DNA of 64,000 bases from Magnetospirillum sp. 15-1 (GTDB lineage Bacteria; Pseudomonadota; Alphaproteobacteria; Rhodospirillales; Magnetospirillaceae). The notes under the pieces were generated by a model. That model saw only the letters and a program-made list of their open reading frames with translations. It was not told the origin of the DNA and did not search any database. The position numbers and the translations under genes were made by a program. This document shows, piece by piece, positions 7,696-16,029 of the stretch (positions are counted from its first letter, which is position 1; each line of letters opens with the position of its first letter). The stretch covers positions 81,999 to 145,998 of the forward strand of contig NZ_FXXN01000021.1 in NCBI RefSeq assembly GCF_900184795.1. The letters run 5' to 3'.

Positions 7696-8718
7696 TCAAT
7701 TGCCCGAGAACAACCGCACCGCCAGACGCGGGCGCTTGTTGACCGGCAGGATGGACGCCTCGGTCTTGACGTCGATGGCGCTGCCGTCCTGGCGGGCAAG
7801 CTGCCGGGCGTACATGGGAACGCCCAGGGTGTTGACCGTCTCGATCAGATTGGCCGGGGCGCCATAGGTGACGAAAGTATCCATGGTGCCGAGCGGGAAG
7901 GCGATGCCCTCGCCCGCCGGGATCAGGGTTTCGGTCTGGCCGGTGGAGAGGGTGACGGTGGCGCTGTATTCCTCGAACACCATGCCGGCGAAGGGGAAAC
8001 GACGGCGCACATCTTCCCGTAGCGGCTGGGCGCCGGTCGAGGAATAGTATTGGTAGGCCTGCTCGACCTTGGCATGGCCGATCAGCTTGTCGAAGAATTC
8101 CGGGCTGACCAGGGCCAGCACGCTGGTCATGGTCTCGCCCTTCAGCTCGGTCTCGACCTTGCGCAGCACGTCGCGGATCTTGGCCTGGACGTTGGTGGTG
8201 GCGGTGCCCAGGGTGAAATCGACCTGCTGGCGGCTCAGGGCGAATTCACTGAAGTAGTCGTAGAGGGTGCTGCCAGCACCGTCACGGACGACGCCTTTGA
8301 GCGCGTTGACCTCCATGAACTCGCGGGTCTGGGCGTGCTTGCTCCGCATGCGAGTCAGTTTCCGCTCCATGACGGTGGCCAGCGGATCGGCGGCATCGGC
8401 GACGCCGAAACCGCGCACGCCCTGGACGTCCTGGGGCGTGATGGAATCATCATGGGGAATCCACGGCACGGTGAAGGAGCGCATGCTCCGGGCGTCGCGG
8501 TTGGCAACGGTGGCCGGGCCGCCCAGCGGCACGGTGGGCAGCAGGTTGAGGACGCCTTCGGCTTGCTCGATGATCACCGAGCGCTGGGTGACGCCCTCGA
8601 AGCGGAACAGCCCCATCTGGCCGAGCCGGGTGTAGAGGTTGGGCAGAATGTTGATGGCCTGGGTCATTTCGGCGAGCGAGTAGCCGCCCACGTCGAAGGG
8701 ATTGATGATGGCGTTCAT
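7696..8718 (-). CDS. Major capsid protein, lambda E type
   Basis: A 340-residue protein starting MNAIINPFDVGGYSLAEMTQAINILPN, a typical opening for the Phage_cap_E family. Further family traits are IEQAEGVLNLLPTVPLGG, a WIPHDDSITPQDVQGVRGFG segment, and a C-terminal region with GIAFPLGTMDTFVTYGAPAN. It forms the icosahedral shell and adopts the HK97 fold. ATG at 8718 is supported by GAGGAAAC 4 bp upstream. The longer frame from 8859 overlaps the decoration gene and is arginine/proline-rich noise. It is flanked by decoration protein D and the joining protein, as in lambda. Confidence 0.95.
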   Translation of the reverse strand: MNAIINPFDVGGYSLAEMTQAINILPNLYTRLGQMGLFRFEGVTQRSVIIEQAEGVLNLLPTVPLGGPATVANRDARSMRSFTVPWIPHDDSITPQDVQGVRGFGVADAADPLATVMERKLTRMRSKHAQTREFMEVNALKGVVRDGAGSTLYDYFSEFALSRQQVDFTLGTATTNVQAKIRDVLRKVETELKGETMTSVLALVSPEFFDKLIGHAKVEQAYQYYSSTGAQPLREDVRRRFPFAGMVFEEYSATVTLSTGQTETLIPAGEGIAFPLGTMDTFVTYGAPANLIETVNTLGVPMYARQLARQDGSAIDVKTEASILPVNKRPRLAVRLFSGN

Positions 8719-8734
8719 GGGTTTCCTCGGTGCG

Positions 8735-9124
8735 TCAAGCGGTGGTGCGGGCGACGAGGCCCAGGGCAGAAAGCTGGGCAATCTTGGCAACCCGTTCGGC
8801 GGGCTGATCGACGGAGGCGTCAAACGCCAAGGCGCCTTCGGCCAGGATGACCGGGCCACGGGCGGCGATCAGGCCGGTGACGGCGGCATCGGTGGCATCC
8901 ACCGCTTCCAGCAGGACGGCCAAGGCCACCTCGGCGCCTTCATCACCCACCACCTCGGCGGCGGGAGACAGGCGGTATTCGCCGCTGGCGGAGACCTTGC
9001 CGAGCACGGAGCCGAGCAAATAGTTGGTGCCGGCCTTGAGAGTCACGGTCTCGCGGCCATAGCTGGCATTGCACTCGAATTTCAGCAGGTCGCCCAGGGT
9101 GGGCGGGGCGGTCAACGTCGGCAT
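8735..9124 (-). CDS. Head decoration protein D
   Basis: A 129-residue protein of the HDPD family, with DLLKFECNASYGRETVTLKAG near the N-terminus and VLLEAVDATDAAVTGLIAARGPV in the middle. Lambda D trimers stabilise the expanded capsid at three-fold axes. It lies between the protease/scaffold gene (12-bp gap) and the capsid gene (16-bp gap), the same place as D in lambda. Confidence 0.92.
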   Translation of the reverse strand: MPTLTAPPTLGDLLKFECNASYGRETVTLKAGTNYLLGSVLGKVSASGEYRLSPAAEVVGDEGAEVALAVLLEAVDATDAAVTGLIAARGPVILAEGALAFDASVDQPAERVAKIAQLSALGLVARTTA

Positions 9125-9136
9125 GGTGGCGGTTCC

Positions 9137-9472
9137 TTACTGGCGGGCGGCGGCTTCGCGGGCACGCCGGACGATGGGGCTTTCGGTTTCAGCCTTGGGT
9201 GTGGCCCCCGCCGGGGCGGCGGCGACCACGTCGGTGGCGTCGGAACGTTCGGCCAGTTGATCCAGCACCGTGCGGCGAAGCGCCTCCGGGCGGATGCCCT
9301 TGGCCATGGCCTCGGCGGGATCGATGGCCACACCCAGGCGGGCGGCCTGGGCGGCGATGGCGCTGATCTCGGAATATTCGGCGCGCAGGCGCTGCTCCAG
9401 ATCGGCGTTGGCCTGGGCGGGCGACTGCGGCACAGCAGCCAGAACGGGGACACCCCCCTGGGATTCGGACAT
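9137..9472 (-). CDS. Nested scaffolding protein (Nu3-like) from an internal start
   Basis: An in-frame ATG at 9472 inside the protease gene has an AAAGGAAG ribosome site about 7 bp upstream, much stronger than expected by chance. Translation would give 111 residues (MSESQGGVPVLAAVPQSPAQ...), a helical scaffold with no enzymatic part. Lambda Nu3 is made the same way from within C. The product is inferred from site strength and family precedent. The sequence alone does not prove it is made. Confidence 0.68.
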   Translation of the reverse strand: MSESQGGVPVLAAVPQSPAQANADLEQRLRAEYSEISAIAAQAARLGVAIDPAEAMAKGIRPEALRRTVLDQLAERSDATDVVAAAPAGATPKAETESPIVRRAREAAARQ

Positions 9473-10345
9473 CGGGACTTCCTTTCGGGCGGCGATGGGA
9501 CGGGAAACGGTGGGACGGGCCAGACTGGCACCGAGATCGGCCAGGGCGACACGCAGGGTGCCGACCTTGTCGGCCAGTCCGGCAGCCACCGCCTGGTCGC
9601 CGCGATAGACGGTGGCCTCGGTGGAGCGGATCGCCTCGGGCGGCTGCTTGCGGCATTTGGCCACCAGGGCAACGAACTTTCCGTAGAGGGCATCCACGTC
9701 GGCCTGGAGCGTGGCGCGGGCGGAGTCCGACAGCGGCTGATGGGGATTGCCATCCACCTTCGCCGCCCCGGCATGAATGAAACTCCAGGCCAGCCCCGCC
9801 TGGGCATCGGCCCCCGATTCGTCGCGGTGGACCGCCACCACGCCGATGGAACCGACCTCGCCGGTCTGGGTCACATAGATTCGGTCGGCGGTGCAGGCGA
9901 TGGCATAGGCGGCCGACAGTGCCGCCTCATCGGCTACCGCCCAGATGGGCTTACCGCATTGGGTGCGGATGGCCTGGATGTGGTCGATCAGATCGAACAG
10001 ACCGCCCACCTCGCCACCCGAGGAATCCACATCCAGCAGGATGGCGCGGATGCCAGGATCGGTGGCCGCCGCCTCGATGGACTCGGCGATGTCGGAATAG
10101 GCGGTGAGGCCGCTGGCGGCGCCCAGGTAGCCCGAGCGCGCCACCAGGGTGCCGATCACCGGCACGATGGCGATGCCGTCGGTGGTGACCACGACATCGC
10201 CGGTCGAAGCTGCGTCACCGTCGAAGGAAATGGGCTGCCCGGCCAGCCGGGGGCCAAGGGCACCCAGGATCACGTCCAGCTTGCTGCGGGCGACCAGCAG
10301 CGGCGTGCCGTAGAGGCGGGCCGCGAGATGCGGGAGGTCGGTCAT
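9137..10345 (-). CDS. S49 (SppA-like) prohead protease with C-terminal scaffold region
   Basis: A 402-residue protein. Residues about 55-280 form a ClpP/SppA fold of the lambda C type: LDVDSSGGEVGG (104-115), AALSAAYAIA with the candidate nucleophile Ser144, and AGAAKVDGNP with the candidate general base Lys196. The remaining about 110 residues are Ala/Glu-rich and helical, like the Nu3 scaffold that overlaps lambda C. A second start inside the gene could make this part alone. The start overlaps the portal stop by 4 bp. The protease processes portal and scaffold during prohead maturation. Confidence 0.93.
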   Translation of the reverse strand: MTDLPHLAARLYGTPLLVARSKLDVILGALGPRLAGQPISFDGDAASTGDVVVTTDGIAIVPVIGTLVARSGYLGAASGLTAYSDIAESIEAAATDPGIRAILLDVDSSGGEVGGLFDLIDHIQAIRTQCGKPIWAVADEAALSAAYAIACTADRIYVTQTGEVGSIGVVAVHRDESGADAQAGLAWSFIHAGAAKVDGNPHQPLSDSARATLQADVDALYGKFVALVAKCRKQPPEAIRSTEATVYRGDQAVAAGLADKVGTLRVALADLGASLARPTVSRPIAARKEVPMSESQGGVPVLAAVPQSPAQANADLEQRLRAEYSEISAIAAQAARLGVAIDPAEAMAKGIRPEALRRTVLDQLAERSDATDVVAAAPAGATPKAETESPIVRRAREAAARQ

Positions 10346-10689
10346 GACCGCTCCCCTGCCATCCTGTCGCGGATACGTTCGGTGATGCGGGCGACATCGA
10401 CGGTGATTTCGATCTCGCCGCTGCGGCAGGTGACAATATCCCGTCCCGCCGTGCCGTCAGCCGAGGAGCCGACCATATTCACCGCCTGCCGGAGATCGAT
10501 GCCGATGGAGCGCAGATCGGAAACGACGGCGAGATGCACCATGTCCCGCAGTGTGAAGTCACGAGCAACGCCATTTCGAGTGCTGTGAATGGGCACGAAA
10601 TGCCTGCGGTAAATCATCTGGTGGAGGTTCGCTCGTGAAATCCCAGTCACCTCACTGACGGTGTCGATGCTGAAGACGCGTTCGCTCAT
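10342..10689 (-). CDS. Possible separate MerR-like HTH protein from internal start in portal gene
   Basis: ATG at 10689 gives a 115-residue protein starting MSERVFSIDTVSEVTGISRA, preceded by GGAGG with a 6-bp spacer. The first 60 residues look like a MerR-type winged HTH (helix-turn-helix, then NGVARDFTLRDM). The rest forms a helical and beta tail ending in TERIRDRM. It is in frame with the portal and shares its stop. If made, it would be a DNA-binding regulator expressed with the late genes. Whether it is separate, fused or both cannot be decided from sequence. Confidence 0.45.
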   Translation of the reverse strand: MSERVFSIDTVSEVTGISRANLHQMIYRRHFVPIHSTRNGVARDFTLRDMVHLAVVSDLRSIGIDLRQAVNMVGSSADGTAGRDIVTCRSGEIEITVDVARITERIRDRMAGERS

Positions 10690-12141
10690 ATCCATCCTCC
10701 GGCTGATGGGGCTGGTGTCATGGGTGGGAGCGGCCGACGGCGTGGCACCAAACACCAGCCCCAGCCGCTGTTCGCGTTCCCGATCAGCGGCGATCTCGGC
10801 ATCCACCTGTTCGGCGTCGAAGCCGCGCTCGGCCAGCGCCTGGGTGCGGCTTTTCAGGCCAGCGCCTATCTGCTCGATCTCGGCCTTGGCATCCTTCAGC
10901 GGATCGACCCAGTCCCATTTCGGCGGCAGCCAGGAACAGGCGATGAAGCCGGCCCGGTTGCGCTCATAGCCGGGAATGTCGAGCGCCCCGGACAGAACGG
11001 CCACGTCCAGCCAGCGCTGCCAGACCACCCGGCACATCTGATGGACCATCACCGAGTGCTGCCACGCCTCGACCCGACGGCGGAACTCCAGCAGCGCCAT
11101 GCGCGAGTTGGAGTAATTGGCCTTCAGCATGTCGTTGCTGAGGTAGGCGTAGGGGATGCCGGTGGCGGCGGAGATCTGCAGCAGCGTCCGGTACTCGAAC
11201 GGCTCATAGGAACCGCCGACATCGGCGGGAGCCGAGGTCTGGATCTGCTCGCCCGGCTCCAAGGGCACCACTTGGCCGGGCTGGACCTCGACGATGCGGT
11301 CGCCGGAACCGTCATCGGCGGGCACCATGTCGATCACGTCGGCGGGGGCCGGTGAGGTCACGAACATGGCGTACATGGCCGCGATCTTCTTGCGCTCCAA
11401 CTCGGCGTCGTCGTACTGGTCGAGCAGGAACAGCTTCACCACCGCCGGGGCCAGCCGCGACACCCCGCGAAGCTGGCCGGATTCCACCGGGTCGATGACG
11501 TGGATGATCTCGGCGGCCGGAACGCGCACCATTTCGCCGACCATGCCGGGGTCGGTGAAATCACCGGGATGGCGGCGCAGGAACCAATAGGCCGCCCGCC
11601 GACCGATGCGGTCGAACTCGATGCCCTGGCGGATGACGTTGCCGCTGGGAAGAACCTCGGTTCGGGTCAGCGGCAGCATCTCCGAGGGCAGCATCTGAAG
11701 CTGCAACGGCACCGTCAGGCCGTCCTCGGGCCGACGCGGGCGCAGGCGGAAGAACACCTCCCCGGCGATGAACACCTCGCGGGCGGCCCGGCGCTGCTGG
11801 CCGTAGAAATCGGTCAGGCCCTCGGCGTCGGAGTCGTCGGTCCAGGCCAGCCACAACTGCTGCACCCAGGTCTTCAGATCCTTGTCGGCGATCAGCGACG
11901 AAGGCTTGATGCCGGTGCCGACGGCATTGCCGGTCCAGCTTTCGGCGGCGTTGAGGGCGTAGCCGTTGTTGCGGACCAGATAGCGGGCTCGCGCCGTGAT
12001 GTCGGAACCGGCAGCCGCGATCAGGGTGTTGACATGGGCGCGGCTGGGCTGGAAGCCCTTGAGCCGACGGCTGCCTTGGGCAGCCTCGAACCCGCCAATC
12101 AGGGCGCCGATCCTTCTGCGCAGGCCCGACAACATGGTCAT
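10342..12141 (-). CDS. Portal protein (lambda B type) fused to a MerR-like HTH domain
   Basis: The protein has 599 residues. Residues 1-480 are a lambda-type portal: RRIGALIGGFEAAQGSRRL, a WTGNAVGTGIKP loop, a FYGQQRRAAREVFIAGEVF core, IHVIDPVESGQLRGVSRLAP, and NYSNSRMALLEFRRRVEAWQ. It forms the dodecameric DNA entry channel. Residues about 485-599 have no place in portals. They read as a MerR/HTH_17-type DNA-binding segment (FSIDTVSEVTGISRANLHQM) followed by a DMVHLAVVSDLRSIGIDLRQAV helix. A GGAGG site 6 bp before an internal ATG (10689) suggests this part can also be made alone. Both ends overlap neighbouring genes by 4 bp. Confidence 0.9.
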   Translation of the reverse strand: MTMLSGLRRRIGALIGGFEAAQGSRRLKGFQPSRAHVNTLIAAAGSDITARARYLVRNNGYALNAAESWTGNAVGTGIKPSSLIADKDLKTWVQQLWLAWTDDSDAEGLTDFYGQQRRAAREVFIAGEVFFRLRPRRPEDGLTVPLQLQMLPSEMLPLTRTEVLPSGNVIRQGIEFDRIGRRAAYWFLRRHPGDFTDPGMVGEMVRVPAAEIIHVIDPVESGQLRGVSRLAPAVVKLFLLDQYDDAELERKKIAAMYAMFVTSPAPADVIDMVPADDGSGDRIVEVQPGQVVPLEPGEQIQTSAPADVGGSYEPFEYRTLLQISAATGIPYAYLSNDMLKANYSNSRMALLEFRRRVEAWQHSVMVHQMCRVVWQRWLDVAVLSGALDIPGYERNRAGFIACSWLPPKWDWVDPLKDAKAEIEQIGAGLKSRTQALAERGFDAEQVDAEIAADREREQRLGLVFGATPSAAPTHDTSPISRRMDMSERVFSIDTVSEVTGISRANLHQMIYRRHFVPIHSTRNGVARDFTLRDMVHLAVVSDLRSIGIDLRQAVNMVGSSADGTAGRDIVTCRSGEIEITVDVARITERIRDRMAGERS

Positions 12142-12347
12142 AATCCCTTGCTGGCAACAGCCAGGATGCGCCGCCGCGGCTTCTTGCCTTCCAGCATGGC
12201 GATGCGGCGGTCGAGATCGGCCAGGACATCGTTAGCCTGGGTGAGGTCGTATTGGACGGTGCGGTCGCCAACCGTGACGCGAGCCACCAGTGAGTTGCGT
12301 CGCGCCAGAACGCGCTCGCGCTCAGCCTTCATTTCGTCGAGGGTCAT
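12138..12347 (-). CDS. gpW-like head-tail connector
   Basis: A 69-residue basic protein with two helices and a short hairpin (MTLDEMKAERERVLARRNSLVARVTVGDRTVQYD...ADLDRRIAMLEGKKPRRR), the layout of lambda gpW. In lambda it plugs the portal after packaging and gives a site for the tail connector. It overlaps the portal start by 4 bp and follows the terminase gene with a 2-bp gap, as in lambda. Confidence 0.88.
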   Translation of the reverse strand: MTLDEMKAERERVLARRNSLVARVTVGDRTVQYDLTQANDVLADLDRRIAMLEGKKPRRRILAVASKGL

Positions 12348-12349
12348 AA

Positions 12350-14308
12350 TCAGTGCATCCCGCTGAACTTGATGATCCGCCGGGGGCGACGGACGGTGCG
12401 GCGGATCTGCCCGGCCTCCGGGTCACTGGCGGGAAGCCGGTCGTTCATCGCCACCTGCTTCTCAAGATCCCGCCATTTGGCCTCCGACCAGCGGTCGGCG
12501 CCGACGATCCAGGCGGCGGCGCGGGCATAGACCCGGCAATCCAGCGCCTCGTTGCGCTCGCGCAGCTTCTGCCATTCCAGCTTCGAGAAGCCGCGTCGGG
12601 TCTTGACCGTCACCAACTGCTCGGCCACGAATTGCTTGCACCACTCCGAATCCGTCCACGATGGCAGATGCACCGTTCCGGCCGGGAAACGGATTCCCTC
12701 GGCCAATTCCTCGTCGGTGGGGCGCTCCAGGCGCAGGAAGCGGTAGGTTTCCGCCTTGAAGGTGGAGACCGCCACGATCCACAACCGGGCGCCACGGCGG
12801 ATTTTCTTGCCGCCCTCGGTGGCGTCAACCAGGGTGGGGCCGGAGACCGGGCTGGAGCGGTTGAAGCCCTCGACGCCCTTGATGGGCGAGACTTGGCCGA
12901 CGCCCATCCGGCGAGCCCAGGTGTAGACCGCCGAGGATTCGTAACCGCTGTCGATGGCGAGGCGGGCGATCTTCAGGGCGGCGCCGTTGGCGTGCTTCCA
13001 GATGCGACCGAGCACCTCTTCCAGGCTCGTCCAGGTCTCGGCCTTTTCGGGGCCGCCGTCGATGACGATATGGTCGACCAGCCAGCTTTCCAGGCCACGG
13101 CCCCAGGCCCAAACATCGATCTCGACGCGGTCCTTCTGGACATCGGCCCCGGCGGTGAGGAATAGGGCGCCGTGAGGCACCGTGCCATTGGCCCAGGTCT
13201 CGCGGCGGTCATAGAGCCGCTGCCAATCGGGGGCCTCGCCGGACTCGACCCAGGTTTCCCCCAGCACCGTGTTGCGGAACACCCTGAGCGCGTCGTCATT
13301 GCCTTGAGCTGCTTCCCACATGCGGGCGATGCTTTCCCAGGATTGCCAGCCCGGCGGCGAGTACAGCGCCGAGATATGGAAGCCGACGGTGCCGGGATCC
13401 TCGGCCACCGCCGTGGCCCGCCAAACGCCTGCCGCCAACATGGTGGCCTTGGCCGATTCGCTGATCGGCTGGTCGCAGGATTCGCAGACGTAACGGACGC
13501 TGCCCGGCTGACCCTTGTCCCAGCGCAGCCGCTCGAACTTCAGCCACTGCATTTCGCCGCAATGGGGGCACGGCACGAAGAAGCGGCGCTGGTCGGACGC
13601 TTCGAATTCCCGCTCGATGCGCGACAGCCCACGAATGGTGGGCGTTGAGACCAGGAACGCCTTGGCCCGGTGGGCGAAGGTGGCCATGCGGGCGCAGGCC
13701 AGCGCCACCGGGTCGCCCTCCTCGTCGGCGGAGGCCGGATAGGCGTCGACCTCGTCGAGAAACAGATAGCGGGCGGGCATGGAGCGCAGGCCCACCGCGC
13801 TGTTGGCCCCGGTCATCACCAATGTGCCGCCGGGAAAGTCCTTGGACAGCATGGTGTTGCCGGCGTCGCGCGAGCGGGCCGGCTTGACCCGTTCCCGCAG
13901 GATGGGGCTTTCATCGATCAGGGTATCGATGCGCTGGCGCGAATTGCGCTTGGCCATCTCGACCGTGGGCTGCACCGCCAGCACCGGGCCGGGGGCGTGG
14001 TGGATGATGAAGCCGAGAAAGTTGTTGCCCGCCTCGGTGGCGCCGACCTGGGCCCCCTTCATGAACACCACCCGTCGGCAGGGATGGGATGGCGACAGGC
14101 AGTCCATGATCTCGCGCAAATACGGCGTGCGATTGGTGCGGTAGCGGCCCGGTTCGGCGGAAGCGCGCGACGACAGGACCCGGTGCTGGTCGGCCCATTC
14201 CGACACGGTCAGCAGCGGATCGGGCCGCAGACCGTCGCTCCAGGCCGACAGGATCAGATCCGCGCCGTCGAACTCAGCGGAAGTCCGGCTTGATGTCTGC
14301 AAGCTCAT
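12350..14308 (-). CDS. Terminase large subunit (GpA family)
   Basis: A 652-residue packaging motor and nuclease of the lambda A family. It shows a deviant Walker A (KGAQVGATE, residues 84-92), Walker B YLFLDEVDAYP (182-192), and a zinc-ribbon-like insert (CPHC at 248-251 and CESC at 276-279). A C-terminal RNase H-like nuclease region includes TAGADVQKDRVEIDVWAWG and IDSGYESSAVY. It translocates DNA into the prohead and cuts it. The start overlaps the small subunit gene by 35 bp. Confidence 0.96.
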   Translation of the reverse strand: MSLQTSSRTSAEFDGADLILSAWSDGLRPDPLLTVSEWADQHRVLSSRASAEPGRYRTNRTPYLREIMDCLSPSHPCRRVVFMKGAQVGATEAGNNFLGFIIHHAPGPVLAVQPTVEMAKRNSRQRIDTLIDESPILRERVKPARSRDAGNTMLSKDFPGGTLVMTGANSAVGLRSMPARYLFLDEVDAYPASADEEGDPVALACARMATFAHRAKAFLVSTPTIRGLSRIEREFEASDQRRFFVPCPHCGEMQWLKFERLRWDKGQPGSVRYVCESCDQPISESAKATMLAAGVWRATAVAEDPGTVGFHISALYSPPGWQSWESIARMWEAAQGNDDALRVFRNTVLGETWVESGEAPDWQRLYDRRETWANGTVPHGALFLTAGADVQKDRVEIDVWAWGRGLESWLVDHIVIDGGPEKAETWTSLEEVLGRIWKHANGAALKIARLAIDSGYESSAVYTWARRMGVGQVSPIKGVEGFNRSSPVSGPTLVDATEGGKKIRRGARLWIVAVSTFKAETYRFLRLERPTDEELAEGIRFPAGTVHLPSWTDSEWCKQFVAEQLVTVKTRRGFSKLEWQKLRERNEALDCRVYARAAAWIVGADRWSEAKWRDLEKQVAMNDRLPASDPEAGQIRRTVRRPRRIIKFSGMH

Positions 14309-14822
14309 TCAGATGCGCCCTGACGTGGGTTTCCAGCAAAACCTGCATCACATGCGGGTCCATCCCGGCCTCCGCCGCCATCAACCCGGCAACACGGGCG
14401 GGCCAGCCGACCCAGGCATCGCGTTCCTGGCGGGCCAGCTTGAACACCAGGGCCAGGGCATTGGCGCGGTCGATGACCTCGTCCTTCAGACGCTGCACCT
14501 GGATGCGGGCCTTCTGTGCCTTGGCGACCTCGTGAGCGGTGCGGGCCTGGGTGAAGTTGGTACCTGTCGAGGGCAGAGAATCGCGCTGGGGCGGTGGTGA
14601 CGGGGATGCCTGGGTCGCAGGCGGAATCAGTGTGGCCTTCTCCGGCGAAGTGGGCGGAGCCTTGCGGGCCGGATCGGTCTGGGCATCCCAGGCGGCGTCG
14701 GCCTTGACCGGGTCGATGGTGCCGTCCGGCTCCTGGGAAATGCGTCCAGCCTTGGCGGCCCTTAGCACGGAGACGTGACTGACCCCGCGATGCCGCGCAT
14801 AGGCGCGTATCGACAGTCCCAT
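14274..14822 (-). CDS. Terminase small subunit (Nu1-like)
   Basis: A 182-residue protein with an N-terminal helix-turn-helix that would recognise the packaging site (GLSIRAYARHRGVSHVSVLRAAKAGRI). A Pro/Ser-rich linker follows (PPATQASPSPPPQRDSLP), then a helical C-terminal half that likely binds the large subunit. It is the first gene of the leftward late operon. The late promoter should lie in the 99-bp gap to 14922. Confidence 0.88.
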   Translation of the reverse strand: MGLSIRAYARHRGVSHVSVLRAAKAGRISQEPDGTIDPVKADAAWDAQTDPARKAPPTSPEKATLIPPATQASPSPPPQRDSLPSTGTNFTQARTAHEVAKAQKARIQVQRLKDEVIDRANALALVFKLARQERDAWVGWPARVAGLMAAEAGMDPHVMQVLLETHVRAHLNELADIKPDFR

Positions 14823-14921
14823 GGCCGGAACCCCGCAGAAAGCAATGAAATGATCGACTTATCGAGTTGATGTCATCGCCCGGCAGAGCGATGGATGGTC
14901 CCACGAACACCGGAGGGAACC

Positions 14922-15143
14922 ATGACGAAGCGCAGCGACAACACCCAGGCCATCGACGCCTTCCTCGCCAAGAAGGCCGAATTCGACGCCATGTTGGCCC
15001 GGCTACAGAGCTTGAGCGACGACCACTTCAACTGGACGCCCGACGAGATCACCTGGGGCCATGCCGGGACGATGGCCCATTACGCCGAGACGCTGAAAAA
15101 CATCACCGACAGCGCTTTCCAGGAAGGTGAATTCGCCACCTGA
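14922..15143 (+). CDS. Small hypothetical protein, 73 residues
   Basis: The ATG follows a good GGAGGG site 4 bp upstream. The product (MTKRSDNTQAIDAFLAKKAEFDAMLARLQSL...) starts with an amphipathic helix and ends in acidic residues; no known motif is visible. It contains HFNWTPDEITWGHAGTMAHYAETL, which looks like a folded helical segment. It is the first of a rightward set of small genes between packaging and DNA metabolism, a region of phages that often holds anti-defence or accessory genes. Function unknown. Confidence 0.75.
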   Translation: MTKRSDNTQAIDAFLAKKAEFDAMLARLQSLSDDHFNWTPDEITWGHAGTMAHYAETLKNITDSAFQEGEFAT

Positions 15144-15192
15144 TCGACGGCTTTTTCCATCCGCCCCGACCGGCTTCAAGCTGGCGGGGCTC

Positions 15193-15205
15193 GGGGTGGT
15201 ACAGG
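15193..15205 (+). repeat. GGGGTGGTACAGG motif upstream of the DUF3489 gene
   Basis: The core GGTGGTACAGG recurs exactly at 20160-20170 in the repeat-rich gap upstream of the C5 methyltransferase gene. A shared site in front of two phage genes suggests an operator, though two copies are weak evidence. Confidence 0.35.
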
Positions 15206-15244
15206 CGGCGGGATCGACCCGCGCCATCCTTGGAGGACCACCCC

Positions 15245-15820
15245 ATGACCCAGCTTTCCGACACTCAGGCCGTCATTCTTTCCGCCGCTTGCGCCCGCGA
15301 AGGCGGCTTCTTGCTGCCGGTCACCGCCGCCTTGAAGGGCGGCGCGGTAAACATGGTGCTGAACAGCCTGATCAAGAAGGAACTGGCCGAGGAAATCCCC
15401 GCCGAACCCGGCGCACCGGTCTGGCGCGAGGACGAGGACGGCAATGCGCTGACCCTGCGGGCTGCGCCCGCCGCCTATGAGGCGTTGGGCATTGTCGCCG
15501 ACACGGGCGCGGACACGGGCTCGGAAGAGGAACCGGCAACGGACATGGCCGACCAGCCGGAAACCTCGCCCGAAAGCCCGGACACCGCCACGGAAGGCCA
15601 ACCCGTCCGCAAGATGCGTCAGGGAACCAAGCAGGAAGCCCTGATCGCCATGCTGAAGCGCCCCGAGGGGGCCAGCATCGCCGAGATCATGGAGGCTACC
15701 GGCTGGCTGGCACACACGATTCGCGGGGCCATCGCCGGGGCTTTGAAGAAGAAGCTGGACCTGACGGTCACCAGCGAGAAGGTCGATGGGCGCGGTCGCG
15801 TGTATCGCATCCAAGACTGA
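15245..15820 (+). CDS. DUF3489 family protein
   Basis: A 191-residue protein with two parts. The N-terminal half (LSDTQAVILSAACAREGGFLLPV, NMVLNSLIKKELAEEI) is a winged-helix-like segment. A Glu/Pro/Thr-rich acidic linker follows, then a C-terminal DUF3489 domain (RQGTKQEALIAMLKRPEGASIAEIMEATGWLAHTIRGAIAG). The last resembles a second winged helix. The ATG at 15245 has GGAGG 9 bp upstream. Two DNA-binding-like domains around an acidic linker suggest a nucleic-acid regulator, but no function is established. It is common in alphaproteobacterial prophages. Confidence 0.85.
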   Translation: MTQLSDTQAVILSAACAREGGFLLPVTAALKGGAVNMVLNSLIKKELAEEIPAEPGAPVWREDEDGNALTLRAAPAAYEALGIVADTGADTGSEEEPATDMADQPETSPESPDTATEGQPVRKMRQGTKQEALIAMLKRPEGASIAEIMEATGWLAHTIRGAIAGALKKKLDLTVTSEKVDGRGRVYRIQD

Positions 15821-15831
15821 GGAGATCGGCG

Positions 15832-16029
15832 ATGCCCCGCTACAGAGTGATCATCACTCGCGACGTCACCGAAAGCACTTTCGTTGACGTTGATGCCGAA
15901 TCACCCGAACAGGCTGGAACGGTGGCCTTCGAGAAGCTGTTTGAGAGCGCCGACACCGAGTGGGAACTCGACGAAGGGTCCTGGAACAAGGGCGATTCCT
16001 ATGTCACCGGCGTGGACGAAGTGTCCTGA
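15832..16029 (+). CDS. Small hypothetical protein, 65 residues
   Basis: A 65-residue acidic protein (MPRYRVIITRDVTESTFVDVDAESPEQAGTVAFEKL...) with a beta-strand start and a helix. The pattern resembles small single-domain proteins that follow DUF3489 genes. GAGGAG lies 8 bp before the ATG. It is 11 bp downstream of the DUF3489 gene, so probably in its operon. Function unknown. Confidence 0.72.
   Translation: MPRYRVIITRDVTESTFVDVDAESPEQAGTVAFEKLFESADTEWELDEGSWNKGDSYVTGVDEVS

Noticed and set aside
14853-14871. ATCGACTTATCGAGTTGAT as an operator
   Set aside because: Only an imperfect palindrome with several mismatches; too weak to list as a feature although the late promoter must lie near it.
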